The position numbers and the translations under genes were made by a program. The notes beneath the pieces were generated by a model. The model was not told the origin of the DNA, did not search any database, and was given only the letters and a program-made list of their open reading frames with translations. Below are positions 7,657-17,259 of a stretch of 64,000 nucleotides of DNA, one piece after another. Positions within the stretch are counted from its first letter, which is position 1. Every line of letters starts with the position of its first letter. This DNA is from Fodinibacter sp963833495 (lineage in GTDB: Bacteria > Actinomycetota > Actinomycetes > Actinomycetales > Dermatophilaceae), in NCBI GenBank assembly GCA_963833495.1, contig CAWHYJ010000022.1, positions 1 through 64,000 of the forward strand, given 5' to 3'.

Positions 7657-8520
7657 CTAGCGGGGGTTACGCCCGGTCGTCTTCTTGGCGGCGGCCTTGG
7701 TGGCCGGTGCCTTCTTGGCCGGGGCCTTCTTGGCGGGGGCCTTCTTCGCTGCCGCCTTGGCCGGAGCCTTCTTGGCTGCGGTCTTGGCGGGCGCCTTGGA
7801 TGCCGTCCTGGTCGCCGCCTTGGTGGCCGTGGCCTTGGCCGGAGCCTTCTTCGCCGCCGCCTTGGCAGGAGCAGCCTTCGCGGGTGCCTTCTTGGCGGTG
7901 GTCTTCGCGGGAGCCTTGGATGCCGTCCTGGTCGCCGCCTTTGTCACGGCCGCCTTGGCAGGAGCAGCCTTCGCGGGAGCCTTCTTCGCGGCGGTCTTGG
8001 CCGGGGCCGCCTTGGCCGGAGCCTTCTTGGCGGCGGGCTTCGCCGTGCCGGTGGCCTTGCGCGCCGTCGCCGTGGTGGTGGACGCCACCTTCTTGGCGGC
8101 GGTCTTTGCCGTGCCGGTGGCGGCGGCAGCCGTGCGGGCTGCGGCCTTCACCGGAGCCGTGGCCACTGCGAGCGCCGCACCGGCAGCGGCACCGGCAGCA
8201 CCAGCCGCGGCCCGACCCGTGGCGGGCGCGTTCTTCGACAGCGTGCTCGGCTTCTTGACGTAGGCCTTGAAGGACGTGCCGGCGCGGAAGCGCGGAGCCT
8301 TCGACTTCGGGATGCGCACCGAGGTGCCGGTGTGCGGGTTGCGCCCGGTGCGTGCCGCGCGCTCGACGCGGTCGAACGTGCCGAACCCGGTGATGGACAC
8401 CTTTCCACCGCGCACGACCTCGCGGACGATGGTGTCGAGCACCGCATCCAGCGCGTCGTTGGCGGCCCTTCGGCTGCCCAGTCGCTTCTCCAGCTCCCTG
8501 ACGAGATCTGCCTTGTTCAC
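7657..8520 (-). CDS. hup: HU-family histone-like protein with Lys/Ala/Pro tail
   Basis: Residues 1-95 are a classical HU domain (MNKADLVREL, ITGFGTFDRVERAARTGRNP, RIPKSKAPRFRAGTSFK). The rest, to residue 287, is a low-complexity basic tail built from KKAPAK, KAAPAK and ATKAATRTASKAP repeats, as in mycobacterial HupB/Hlp. It should bind and bridge nucleoid DNA. Start GTG 8520 has GGAG 8 nt upstream; the longer frame to 8574 adds unconserved residues. The tail is encoded by near-identical DNA repeats, so length variation between strains is likely. Confidence 0.95.
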   Translation of the reverse strand: MNKADLVRELEKRLGSRRAANDALDAVLDTIVREVVRGGKVSITGFGTFDRVERAARTGRNPHTGTSVRIPKSKAPRFRAGTSFKAYVKKPSTLSKNAPATGRAAAGAAGAAAGAALAVATAPVKAAARTAAAATGTAKTAAKKVASTTTATARKATGTAKPAAKKAPAKAAPAKTAAKKAPAKAAPAKAAVTKAATRTASKAPAKTTAKKAPAKAAPAKAAAKKAPAKATATKAATRTASKAPAKTAAKKAPAKAAAKKAPAKKAPAKKAPATKAAAKKTTGRNPR

Positions 8521-8650
8521 GTGGACCACTCCATGTCGGGACGGCGCCGGGGAAACGCCCGACGGCGATGTCACGGCCGGCGGATGCCCGGCCTGAGTCG
8601 ACGTTATGCCTGCTCAGGCGGAGAGTCCACCATCAACGCGGCGTGTTATC

Positions 8651-8665
8651 CGTTGTGCGACAACG
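8651..8665. repeat. inverted repeat upstream of hup (CGTTGT-GCG-ACAACG)
   Basis: A perfect 6-bp dyad with 3-nt centre lies in the 261-bp gap between leuD and hup. A partial copy, GCGTTGTGCAGCAAC, occurs near 8759. It could be an operator for hup or part of the leuD 3' end; no function is proven. Confidence 0.35.
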
Positions 8666-8781
8666 GGTTCGCCGGGGTCCGAAACACCTTTCCGCGCAAC
8701 ACCCGTCACAGGAGTAACATAGATGCGGCCTGCGCGCGGTGCGTTACGGCATCCAAATGCGTTGTGCAGCAACCGCATTGA

Positions 8782-9372
8782 TCAAGCGGTGACGGTCGGC
8801 TTCCAGCTCGGGCGCTCGGCCTCGTAGGCCGTGATGTCGGCCTCGTGCCGCAGGGTCAGGCTGATGTCGTCGAGGCCCTCGAGCAGGCGCCAGCGGGTGT
8901 AGTCGTCGACCTCGAAGCTCGCGACGATGTCGCCGGCGGTGATGGTGCGCGACACCAGGTCGACCGTCACCGAGGTGCCCGGGTGGTTCTCGAGCAGCTT
9001 CCAGAGCAGCTCGACGTCGTCCTGGCTGCACTGCGCGGTGAGCAGACCCTGCTTGCCGCTGTTGCCGCGGAAGATGTCGGCGAAGCGCGACGAGATGACC
9101 ACCCGGAAGCCGTAGTTCATCAGCGCCCACACCGCGTGCTCGCGGGAGGAGCCGGTGCCGAAGTCGGGCCCGGCGACGAGCACCGACCCCGCGGAGAAGT
9201 TCGGGTCGTTGAGCACGAACGTCTCGTCGCCGCGCCAGGCGGCGAACAGGCCGTCCTCGAATCCGGTGCGGGTGACCCGCTTCAGGTAGACCGCCGGGAT
9301 GATCTGGTCGGTGTCGACGTTGCTGCGGCGCAACGGCACCCCGATGCCGGTGTGGGTCGTGAAGGCGTCCAT
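8782..9372 (-). CDS. leuD: 3-isopropylmalate dehydratase small subunit
   Basis: Small subunit (196 residues) of the [4Fe-4S] isopropylmalate isomerase. It shows NVDTDQIIPA near the N-terminus and FGTGSSREHAVWAL, which supplies the substrate-binding Ser/Arg. Works with LeuC in leucine synthesis; in organisms using citramalate it also isomerises citramalate, relevant because cimA is in this window. Its ATG overlaps the leuC stop by one base (TGATG), indicating coupled translation. Confidence 0.97.
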   Translation of the reverse strand: MDAFTTHTGIGVPLRRSNVDTDQIIPAVYLKRVTRTGFEDGLFAAWRGDETFVLNDPNFSAGSVLVAGPDFGTGSSREHAVWALMNYGFRVVISSRFADIFRGNSGKQGLLTAQCSQDDVELLWKLLENHPGTSVTVDLVSRTITAGDIVASFEVDDYTRWRLLEGLDDISLTLRHEADITAYEAERPSWKPTVTA

Positions 9373-10787
9373 CAGTGGCTCCCCTCGCTCACGGGCTCGA
9401 GATCGGCTGGGCTGGAGAGGGTGCCGCGCACGGCGGTCGCGGCGGCGACCAGCGGGCTGACCAGGTGCGTGCGGCCGCCCTTGCCCTGGCGACCCTCGAA
9501 GTTGCGGTTCGACGTCGACGCGCTGCGCTCCCCCGGCGCCAGCTGGTCGGGGTTCATGCCCAGGCACATCGAGCAGCCGGCCAGGCGCCACTCGGCGCCG
9601 GCCGCGGTGAACACCTGGTCGAGGCCCTCGCTCTCGGCCTGCAGTCGAACCCGCGCCGAGCCGGGCACGACCAGCATCCGCACCCCCTGGGCGACCTGGC
9701 GGCCCTGGATCACCTCGGCGGCGGCGCGCAGGTCCTCGATCCGCCCGTTCGTGCACGAGCCGAGGAACACCGTGTCGACGTGCACGTCGCGCAGCGGGGT
9801 GCCGGCCTGCAGCCCCATGTACTCCAGGGCACGGCGGGCGTTGGCCTTGTCGTTCTCGTCGGGCATCAGCTCGGGGTCGGGCACGGCCGCGCCGAGCGGG
9901 GCGCCCTGGCCGGGGTTGGTGCCCCAGGTGACGAACGGCGTGAGGGTGTCGGCGTCGAGCACGACCTCCTCGTCGAACTCGGCGTCGTCGTCGCTGCGCA
10001 GGTGGCTCCAGGCCTCGACCGCGGCATCCCACTCGGCGCCGGTCGGTGCGTGGTCACGACCGCGCAGGTAGTCGTAGGTGGTCTCGTCGGGGGCGATCAT
10101 GCCCGCCCGCGCGCCGGCCTCGATCGACATGTTGCACACCGTCATCCGCGCTTCCATCGACAGGGCGCGGATGGCACTGCCCCGGTACTCCAGCACGTAG
10201 CCCTGTCCCCCACCGGTGCCGATCTTGGCGATGACGGCCAGCACGATGTCCTTGGCGGTGACACCGTCGGCGAGCTCGCCCTCGACCGTGATCGCCATCG
10301 TCCTGAACGGCTTGAGCGGCAGGGTCTGGGTGGCGAGCACGTGCTCGACCTCGGAGGTTCCGATGCCGAACGCGAGCGCCCCGAAGGCCCCGTGCGTGGA
10401 GGTGTGGCTGTCGCCGCAGACGATCGTCATGCCGGGCTGGGTCAGCCCCAGCTGCGGGCCGACGACGTGGACGATGCCCTGCTCCTTGTCGCCCATCGGG
10501 TACAGGGTGACGCCGAACTCCGCGCAGTTGCGGCGCAGCGTCTCGACCTGGGTGCGGCTGGTGAGGTCGGTGATCGGCCCGGGCGTCGTGGGCACGTTGT
10601 GGTCCTCGGTGGCCAGCGTGAGGTCGGTGCGGCGCACCCGGCGCCCCGACAGCCGCAGCCCGTCGAAGGCCTGCGGGCTGGTGACCTCGTGCAGCAGGTG
10701 CAGGTCGATGTAGAGCAGGTCGGGCTCGCCCTCCCCGCGGCGCACCACGTGGGACTCCCAGACCTTCTCGGCCAGAGTTCCGGCCAT
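9372..10787 (-). CDS. leuC: 3-isopropylmalate dehydratase large subunit
   Basis: Aconitase-family large subunit of 471 residues. Fe-S cysteines are visible in GSCTNGRIEDL and in CSMCLGMNP. HSTHGAFG-like and GDSHTSTHGAFGALAFGIG motifs are present. ATG 10787 has a strong GGAGG 7 nt upstream; the frame open to 10856 is upstream sequence. Divergent from ndgR across a 154-bp gap that contains a perfect palindrome, so transcription is probably controlled by NdgR. Confidence 0.97.
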   Translation of the reverse strand: MAGTLAEKVWESHVVRRGEGEPDLLYIDLHLLHEVTSPQAFDGLRLSGRRVRRTDLTLATEDHNVPTTPGPITDLTSRTQVETLRRNCAEFGVTLYPMGDKEQGIVHVVGPQLGLTQPGMTIVCGDSHTSTHGAFGALAFGIGTSEVEHVLATQTLPLKPFRTMAITVEGELADGVTAKDIVLAVIAKIGTGGGQGYVLEYRGSAIRALSMEARMTVCNMSIEAGARAGMIAPDETTYDYLRGRDHAPTGAEWDAAVEAWSHLRSDDDAEFDEEVVLDADTLTPFVTWGTNPGQGAPLGAAVPDPELMPDENDKANARRALEYMGLQAGTPLRDVHVDTVFLGSCTNGRIEDLRAAAEVIQGRQVAQGVRMLVVPGSARVRLQAESEGLDQVFTAAGAEWRLAGCSMCLGMNPDQLAPGERSASTSNRNFEGRQGKGGRTHLVSPLVAAATAVRGTLSSPADLEPVSEGSH

Positions 10788-10910
10788 TGCTCCACCTCCA
10801 CGACGTGACCGCCGGACGAGCGGTCGCACGACACCTGCGGACAGCTCGGCGCGCACCGGCGCGCGACCTGTCTCCCGAGATTCGCACGGGGGAGTTGTCG
10901 ATGGACGTGC

Positions 10911-10927
10911 GTCTCAGGCACTGAGAC
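10911..10927. promoter_or_regulatory. palindromic operator in the leuC-ndgR gap
   Basis: GTCTCAG-GCA-CTGAGAC is a perfect 7-bp inverted repeat. It sits immediately upstream of the ndgR -10 hexamer, where a bound repressor would block RNA polymerase. IclR-type NdgR/LtbR proteins are known to bind between their gene and leuCD, so this is the likely site. Confidence 0.6.
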
Positions 10928-10929
10928 GT

Positions 10930-10935
10930 TAATAT
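10930..10935 (+). promoter_or_regulatory. -10 hexamer TAATAT for ndgR
   Basis: TAATAT is the best -10 match in the window and ends 6 nt before the ndgR ATG, giving a leaderless transcript. The operator lies just upstream. Confidence 0.6.
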
Positions 10936-10941
10936 CAAGAC

Positions 10942-11685
10942 ATGGACAACACTAGTGGCGTCGGCGTTCTCGACAAGGCGGCGATCGTCCTCAGCGCGCT
11001 GGAAGCCGGCCCGTCGACCCTCGCTCAGCTCGTGACGGCGACCGGCCTGGCCCGCCCCACGGCGCACCGGCTCGCGGTCGCGCTCGAGCACCACCGGCTC
11101 GTGACGCGCGACCTGCAGGGCCGCTTCATCCTCGGCCCGCGCCTGGGCGAGCTCGCCGCAGCCGCCGGCGAGGACCGCCTGCTCGCTGCCGCCGGACCGG
11201 TGCTCGGCGCCCTGCGCGACCACACCAACGAGAGCGCCCAGCTCTTCCGCCGCCAGGGCGAGCACCGGGTGTGCGTCTCGGCGGCCGAGCGTCCGGTGGG
11301 CCTGCGCGACTCCATCCCGGTCGGCGCGACGCTGTCCATGCGGGCCGGGTCCGCCGCCCAGGTGCTGCTGGCCTGGGAGGAGCCCGACCGCCTGCACCGT
11401 GGACTGCAGGGCGCCGCCTTCACCGCGACAGCGCTGTCAGGCGTGCGCCGCCGCGGCTGGGCCCAGAGCGTCGGCGAGCGCGAGCCGGGCGTCGCCTCCG
11501 TCTCGGCGCCGGTGCGCTCCCCCTCCGGCCGGGTCATCGCCGCCGTCTCGATCTCGGGGCCGATCGAGCGGCTCTCGCGCCAGCCCGGCCGGCTGCACGC
11601 GGCCACGGTCATCGCCGGCGCGAACAAGCTCACCGAGGTGCTCGCCCGCCACGCGGCCCAGCAGGACGTCCAGAACAACATCTGA
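10942..11685 (+). CDS. ndgR: IclR-family regulator of leucine genes
   Basis: A 247-residue IclR protein: N-terminal winged helix (about 8-65; LDKAAIVLSALEAGPSTLAQLVTATGL) and C-terminal effector domain with ESAQLFRRQGEHRVCVSAAE and the terminal APVRSPSGRVIAAVSISGP. Divergent placement from leuCD is the conserved NdgR/LtbR/AreB arrangement, which controls leuCD and amino-acid-dependent growth. It probably represses itself through the palindrome over its promoter. Confidence 0.9.
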   Translation: MDNTSGVGVLDKAAIVLSALEAGPSTLAQLVTATGLARPTAHRLAVALEHHRLVTRDLQGRFILGPRLGELAAAAGEDRLLAAAGPVLGALRDHTNESAQLFRRQGEHRVCVSAAERPVGLRDSIPVGATLSMRAGSAAQVLLAWEEPDRLHRGLQGAAFTATALSGVRRRGWAQSVGEREPGVASVSAPVRSPSGRVIAAVSISGPIERLSRQPGRLHAATVIAGANKLTEVLARHAAQQDVQNNI

Positions 11686-11888
11686 CCCGCCATCCCGGCC
11701 GCCGGACCTCCACGACTTCTTGCGATTCCCCCGCCCCGGGCCCGCGCCGCGCGCCCCCGCGCGCAGTGGGAGATCCGCAACCTGTGGGGCTCATGCAACA
11801 CGGATGTCACATGGCGCGCGTCCCGACGCAACACCGCGGGAGCAGTGTGCGACCACACCCGGTTCCGCCCGCGCGAGGAGGTTGCTCC

Positions 11889-12224
11889 ATGTCCCTCAGC
11901 CCCGCCCAGCGCATCGCCCGTGACCGCACCCGCCTGCTCGGCTTCCCCCGGCCGGGGCGGCGGGCGATCGTCGTGGGCGGCGGCCCGATGGCCGCGCGCC
12001 GGGCTGCGGCGCTGACCCGGGCGGCGACGCCGGTCACGGTCTTCGCGCCAGCGCTGTGCGACGACGTGTTCGACCTGCTGGCCGAGCGCCTGGTGACCTG
12101 GGAGAACCGCTGGCCCGTCGCGGCCGACCTCGCCGACGCCTGGCTCGTGCACGCGGCGACGGGCGACCACGAGATCGACTCGCGGGTCTGCGCCTGGGCG
12201 TCACTGCTGCGCGCCAGCGCCTGA
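11889..12224 (+). CDS. standalone siroheme-synthase-type NAD-binding domain
   Basis: The 111-residue protein contains IVVGGGPMAARRAAALTRA and a matching WLVHAATGDHEIDSRVCAWA segment. This is the Rossmann half of precorrin-2 dehydrogenase/sirohydrochlorin ferrochelatase (CysG/Met8 N-terminus). It lacks the dimerisation/ferrochelatase part and the methyltransferase domain, so the usual enzyme cannot form. Strong SD GAGGAGG upstream of ATG suggests it is translated. Could be a remnant or a repurposed domain; no sulfate or nitrite reduction genes are adjacent. Confidence 0.65.
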   Translation: MSLSPAQRIARDRTRLLGFPRPGRRAIVVGGGPMAARRAAALTRAATPVTVFAPALCDDVFDLLAERLVTWENRWPVAADLADAWLVHAATGDHEIDSRVCAWASLLRASA

Positions 12225-12231
12225 GCAGACC

Positions 12232-12732
12232 TCAGGCGACCCGGCCGCCGATCCGCTCGCGGGCCGACTCGCCGCGCCGCCCGACGGGCACGACGCCGGC
12301 CACGGTGCCGAGGCCGTAGGGCCGGTCGGTGGCGTAGAGGCTCTCGGCCCCGCCCGGCTGCACGGCATACGTCTCGTGCCAGATGGTGAGCGCGCGCGGC
12401 GCGTCCTTGGCCCGGCGGTAGAACTCCAGCCAGGCCTCGCGGTGCCGGTGGTCGGTGGAGCTCGCATAGGCGTAGATGTCGTCGGTGCTGCGCCACCACT
12501 GGATCATCGTGGTACCGGTGAGGTCGACCGTGGAGCGGCTGCCGAGGTAACCCAGCGACTCCTCCTCACCGCGGGCGGCGGCCGCCTTGTTGCGCTCGAG
12601 CTCGGCGATCATCGGCGGCATCGCCCGGATCACCTGCCCGACGACGCCGATGCGCCACGGCTGGTGGATGCGCACGCCGATGAGGAACAGGGCGAGGGGC
12701 CCGTCGTAGGCGTGGGTGGTGCGGTTGGTCAT
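12232..12732 (-). CDS. DUF4188 (monooxygenase-like) protein
   Basis: A 166-residue protein with RIHQPWRIGVVGQVIRAMPPM, GTTMIQWWRSTDDIYAYA and a YRRAKDAPRALTIWHETY segment, typical of DUF4188, a dimeric alpha/beta-barrel family distantly related to Dyp/monooxygenases. ATG 12732 has AAGGGGA upstream. It is divergent from a MerR regulator; its promoter contains the operator. This arrangement suggests induction by a ligand of the regulator. Substrate unknown. Confidence 0.75.
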   Translation of the reverse strand: MTNRTTHAYDGPLALFLIGVRIHQPWRIGVVGQVIRAMPPMIAELERNKAAAARGEEESLGYLGSRSTVDLTGTTMIQWWRSTDDIYAYASSTDHRHREAWLEFYRRAKDAPRALTIWHETYAVQPGGAESLYATDRPYGLGTVAGVVPVGRRGESARERIGGRVA

Positions 12733-12741
12733 GTCGTCCCC

Positions 12742-12762
12742 TTGGATAGTTCTGCTGTCCAA
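12742..12762. promoter_or_regulatory. operator copy A between DUF4188 and merR-type gene
   Basis: TTGGATAGT-TCT-GCTGTCCAA is an imperfect 9-bp dyad. It shares the TTGGATAGT half-site with copy B at 12781 and lies between the DUF4188 promoter and its SD. Confidence 0.5.
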
Positions 12763-12776
12763 TACGGTGTCGTGCC

Positions 12777-12806
12777 ATATTGGGTAGTAGCACTATCCAT
12801 TGTCAA
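12777..12806 (-). promoter_or_regulatory. DUF4188 promoter: TTGACA-N18-CAATAT
   Basis: A consensus -35 TTGACA (12806-12801) is followed after 18 bp by CAATAT (12782-12777). The spacer carries operator copy B, the position used by MerR-type regulators. Confidence 0.6.
12781..12799. promoter_or_regulatory. operator copy B in the promoter spacer
   Basis: TGGGTAGT-AGC-ACTATCCA is an 8-bp dyad with one mismatch, inside the -35/-10 spacer of the DUF4188 promoter. It matches copy A at 12742-12762. Confidence 0.55.
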
Positions 12807-12823
12807 GGCCTGAAGGAGGCCCG

Positions 12824-13450
12824 GTGCGCATCTCCGAGCTCAGCGAGGCGACCGGCGTCCCGGTCCATACGCTGAAGTACTACCTGCGCGAGGGCATCCT
12901 GATGCCCGGCCGACCCACCTCCCGCACGCGCGCGGAGTACGGCGCGGAGCACGTCGAGCGGGTGCGGCTGGTGCGCGCCCTCGTCGAGCAGGGCGGCGTG
13001 GCCATTGCCGGCGTGCGGTCGATCCTCGCAGCGCTGGCCGCCCCGCCACCCACTCGCCACGACCTGTTCGGGGTGGCGGCCTGCGCCATGCCGACACCGG
13101 CCGCGGACCACCCGGTCGACGCGGATGCCGTCGCACTGGTCGAGGACCTCGGCTGGCACGTCTCACCCGAGGCCCCGGCCCTGCGGTCCCTGTCCGCGGC
13201 CCTGCGCGCAGCGCAGGGCGCCGGGGTGGGCCTGCCCCCGGTGGTGCTGCGGCAGTACGCCGAGGCGATGCGAGGTGTGGCCGACGTCGACCTGGCCGTG
13301 GTGCAGCGAACCACGACACGCGAGGAGGCGCTGCGCACCGTCGTCATCGGCACGGTGATGGTCGACCCCGTGCTCGCCGCCCTGCGGCGGGTGGCCCAGG
13401 AGGCGGTGAGCGCCCAGCTCGCGGAGGGGGCGGCATCCGCCGGGACGTGA
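12824..13450 (+). CDS. MerR-family transcriptional regulator
   Basis: A 208-residue regulator. The N-terminal winged helix reads VRISELSEATGVPVHTLKYYLREGIL, followed by TRAEYGAEHVERVRLVRALVEQ. The C-terminal two-thirds (about 75-208) is helical and has no cysteine cluster, so a metal sensor is unlikely; an organic ligand is more plausible. GTG at 12824 lies directly after AAGGAGG; the frame open from 12800 would start upstream of that SD. It very likely controls the divergent DUF4188 gene and itself via the two operators between them. Confidence 0.85.
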   Translation: MRISELSEATGVPVHTLKYYLREGILMPGRPTSRTRAEYGAEHVERVRLVRALVEQGGVAIAGVRSILAALAAPPPTRHDLFGVAACAMPTPAADHPVDADAVALVEDLGWHVSPEAPALRSLSAALRAAQGAGVGLPPVVLRQYAEAMRGVADVDLAVVQRTTTREEALRTVVIGTVMVDPVLAALRRVAQEAVSAQLAEGAASAGT

Positions 13451-13476
13451 CCGGACCGCATCCGGCCGGTGACGCG

Positions 13477-13510
13477 CCGAAGGCCCGGTCCTGGTGGACC
13501 GGGCCTTCGG
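13477..13510. terminator. perfect 15-bp hairpin terminator
   Basis: Arms 13477-13491 and 13496-13510 (CCGAAGGCCCGGTCC and its complement) pair without mismatch around loop TGGT. It lies after the MerR gene and also just beyond the 3' end of the convergent tRNA-Glu, so it can serve both strands. No U-tract. Confidence 0.7.
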
Positions 13511-13517
13511 CTCGACG

Positions 13518-13590
13518 TAGCCCCGACGGGATTCGAACCCGCGCTACCGCCTTGAGAGGGCGGCGTGCTAGGCCACTACACAACGGGGCC
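13518..13590 (-). tRNA. tRNA-Glu (CTC)
   Basis: A 73-nt cloverleaf. Acceptor arm GGCCCCG/CGGGGCT, anticodon stem CCGCC/GGCGG around loop CTCTCAA (anticodon CTC), T-arm GCGGG-TTCGAAT-CCCGT, discriminator A. The 3' CCA is not encoded. Reads GAG, the main Glu codon here. Confidence 0.95.
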
Positions 13591-13697
13591 ATGACCTGTT
13601 TCCTGCCGCCGTGACGCGGCGGGCAACGGAGAAGAACCTTACCGAACGGCGGGACTTTCTCCGAATCGCCCCCGGCCGGTCGGGCCGAGGGCGTGAG

Positions 13698-13769
13698 CTG
13701 GGGTACCAGGACTCGAACCTAGAACGGATGAACCAGAATCACCAGTGTTGCCAATTACACCATACCCCA
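13698..13769 (-). tRNA. tRNA-Gln (CTG)
   Basis: A 72-nt cloverleaf. Acceptor arm TGGGGTA/TACCCCA, anticodon loop TTCTGGT (anticodon CTG), T-arm TAGG-TTCGAGT-CCTG region, discriminator G; CCA not encoded. Lies 107 nt upstream of tRNA-Glu on the same strand and downstream of gltX. Confidence 0.95.
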
Positions 13770-13934
13770 TGGGGTATGCCGTCGGACTGACCGCGAGGCG
13801 GCTGGTCGTCGGGCGAACCGAGGACCGATCCTACCGGGCGGCCTCGCCCGCACCCAAATCGCGGATGCCGGGGAGCCGTCGGTCAGCGCAGCGGCCGGAC
13901 GGCGCGGCCGCGGGTCCAGGATGGCGGCCGCGGG

Positions 13935-15512
<1,578 letters not shown>

Positions 15513-15522
15513 GGTGGGCGAC

Positions 15523-15528
15523 AGCCTA
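15523..15528 (-). promoter_or_regulatory. -10 hexamer TAGGCT for gltX
   Basis: TAGGCT overlaps the stop codon of the upstream FAH gene and ends 10 nt before the gltX ATG, so gltX can have its own start with a leader of about 3 nt. Confidence 0.45.
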
Positions 15529-16296
15529 GTGACGCACGAAGGGGTTGCTGAGCACCCCGATGCCGTCCACCTCGACCTCGACCCGCTGGCCCGCCTCGAC
15601 CAGGCCGACCCCGGCCGGCGTTCCGGTGAGGATGACGTCACCGGGCAGCAGCGTGAACGCCTTGGACGCGTGCGAGATGAGGGTGGCCACGTCGTGCACC
15701 ATGTCGGAGGTCGGGCCGTCCTGCACCACCTCGCCGTCGACCTTGGTGGTGATCCGCTGGGCGGCGGGGTCGAGGTCGGTCTCGATCCACGGGCCGAGCG
15801 GGCAGAAGGTGTCGAAGCCCTTGGCTCGGGCCCACTGGCCGTCGCCGCGCTGCAGGTCGCGGGCCGTCACGTCGTTGGCGACGGTGTAGCCGAAGACCGC
15901 CGCGAGCGCGTCGTGCGGCTCGAGGTCCTTGGACAGCCGACCGATGACCACGGCGAGCTCACCCTCGTAGCCGACCTCGGAGGTCTGCGGCGGCATCACG
16001 ACCGGGTCGCCGGGGCCGACGACGGCGGTGTTGGGGACGAGGAACATCATCGGCTCGGCCGGGGTGTCGGTGCCCATCTCCTTGGCGTGGTCGGCGTAGT
16101 TGCGGCCGATGCCGATCACCTTGCTGCGCGGGATGACCGGTGCCAGCAGCCGTACGTCGTCGACCTCGTGCACGGTGCCCGTGAGCTCGATCCGCTGGTA
16201 GAGCGGGTCTCCCGTGATCTCGGCGATCTTCTCGCCCGTACCGTCGACCAGCCCGTAGGCCGGGTCGTCACCCGTCGTGAACCTCGCGATGCGCAT
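15526..16296 (-). CDS. fumarylacetoacetate hydrolase (FAH) family protein
   Basis: A 256-residue FAH-fold enzyme. The metal-binding and active-site signatures are GIGRNYADHAKEMG, YEGELAVVIG (two metal-ligand acidic residues), and ILTGTPAGVG near the C-terminus. Family members are acylpyruvases, oxaloacetate tautomerases/decarboxylases or 2-hydroxyhepta-2,4-diene-1,7-dioate isomerases; the substrate cannot be assigned. The constant position next to gltX in actinobacteria suggests a housekeeping oxo-acid repair role rather than aromatic catabolism. It ends 13 bp before gltX. Confidence 0.9.
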   Translation of the reverse strand: MRIARFTTGDDPAYGLVDGTGEKIAEITGDPLYQRIELTGTVHEVDDVRLLAPVIPRSKVIGIGRNYADHAKEMGTDTPAEPMMFLVPNTAVVGPGDPVVMPPQTSEVGYEGELAVVIGRLSKDLEPHDALAAVFGYTVANDVTARDLQRGDGQWARAKGFDTFCPLGPWIETDLDPAAQRITTKVDGEVVQDGPTSDMVHDVATLISHASKAFTLLPGDVILTGTPAGVGLVEAGQRVEVEVDGIGVLSNPFVRH

Positions 16297-16303
16297 GGGT
16301 TCC

Positions 16304-16309
16304 AGCCTA
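16304..16309 (-). promoter_or_regulatory. -10 hexamer TAGGCT for the FAH gene
   Basis: TAGGCT ends 7 nt before ATG 16296; leaderless spacing. Confidence 0.5.
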
Positions 16310-16359
16310 CGGGCGGATGCCGGTCCGCCGTCGTGCGACCGGCCACCCAGCCGGTGGGG

Positions 16360-17259
16360 TCACAACCTGGCCACGACCGCGCCGGTCATCACGGCATACC
16401 CGGTGTCGTTGGCGTGGATGTCGCCGAGCTGGCACATCCAGGTCCACGCGCAGATGGTCGCGACGTTGGTCGGAACGGACCCGCCGAGGGCAGGCACCGT
16501 CACCGGGGTGGTGTCCGTGCTGCGGAACGCCGTGGAGACGTCGGCGAGCCCCGCGCCGACGCTCGCTGCGGACCCGGCGATGATCGCGTTGAGCGCCGTC
16601 TGGAGCCCGACCGACTGCTGGGCGATCACCTGCCCGGCCGGGCCGGTGAGGTAGGCCGCGAGGAACGGGTTGTAGTAGTTGAGCACGACGATCCGGGCGC
16701 CGGGCGCGGCCCGGTGCAGCTGGGCGAGCACCTGCGGCAGCAGGCGCTGCACGTCGCCGAGCCCCTGCTGGATGCAGACCAGGTCGATGCCGAGCGGCTT
16801 GCGGCTGACGCAGCGCTGCACGTCGTTGGCGCCGATGTCGATGGTCACCAGCCGCGTGGTGCGCCGGTGGGCGTGGAGGAACTCGACGGCCTGCTCGAGC
16901 TGGGTGCCCTCCTCGTAGGTGCACCGGCCGCCGCTCACCATCGTCACCACGGTCTCGCCGCTGCAGGCGACGTTGACCAGCTTCGTCTTCGGGGTGGCGG
17001 TGCGCACGGCGTCGAGCACGCCGCCCACGTAGCCGCCGGTTGGGTCGTCGCCCTGGCCCGGCTGGTAGCCGGCGGCCAGCGAGTCGCCCAGGGCGAGGTA
17101 CCACCCCATGGCGTGCTCGGACCCCTGCCCCGACTCCCCGGGCGGGGACTCGCGGTGCGCCGCCACCGTCGACGGCAGGGACTGCGCGGATGCCGTGGGT
17201 GCCGAGAGGCCCACGGCGGCGAGGACGGCGACGACGACGGACCACGTGCGACGGTTCAT
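16360..17259 (-). CDS. secreted SGNH/GDSL hydrolase 1
   Basis: A 299-residue protein with a Sec signal (MNRRTWSVVVAVLAAVGLSA..ASA). SGNH blocks: ALGDSLAAGYQPG (Ser nucleophile), the Gly block VACSGETVV, IGANDVQRC (Asn) and DIHANDTGY (Asp/His). Likely an extracellular esterase or lipase. The next gene encodes a related hydrolase with the same block spacing, so the pair looks like an old tandem duplication; this copy lacks a lipobox and is released. Confidence 0.85.
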   Translation of the reverse strand: MNRRTWSVVVAVLAAVGLSAPTASAQSLPSTVAAHRESPPGESGQGSEHAMGWYLALGDSLAAGYQPGQGDDPTGGYVGGVLDAVRTATPKTKLVNVACSGETVVTMVSGGRCTYEEGTQLEQAVEFLHAHRRTTRLVTIDIGANDVQRCVSRKPLGIDLVCIQQGLGDVQRLLPQVLAQLHRAAPGARIVVLNYYNPFLAAYLTGPAGQVIAQQSVGLQTALNAIIAGSAASVGAGLADVSTAFRSTDTTPVTVPALGGSVPTNVATICAWTWMCQLGDIHANDTGYAVMTGAVVARL

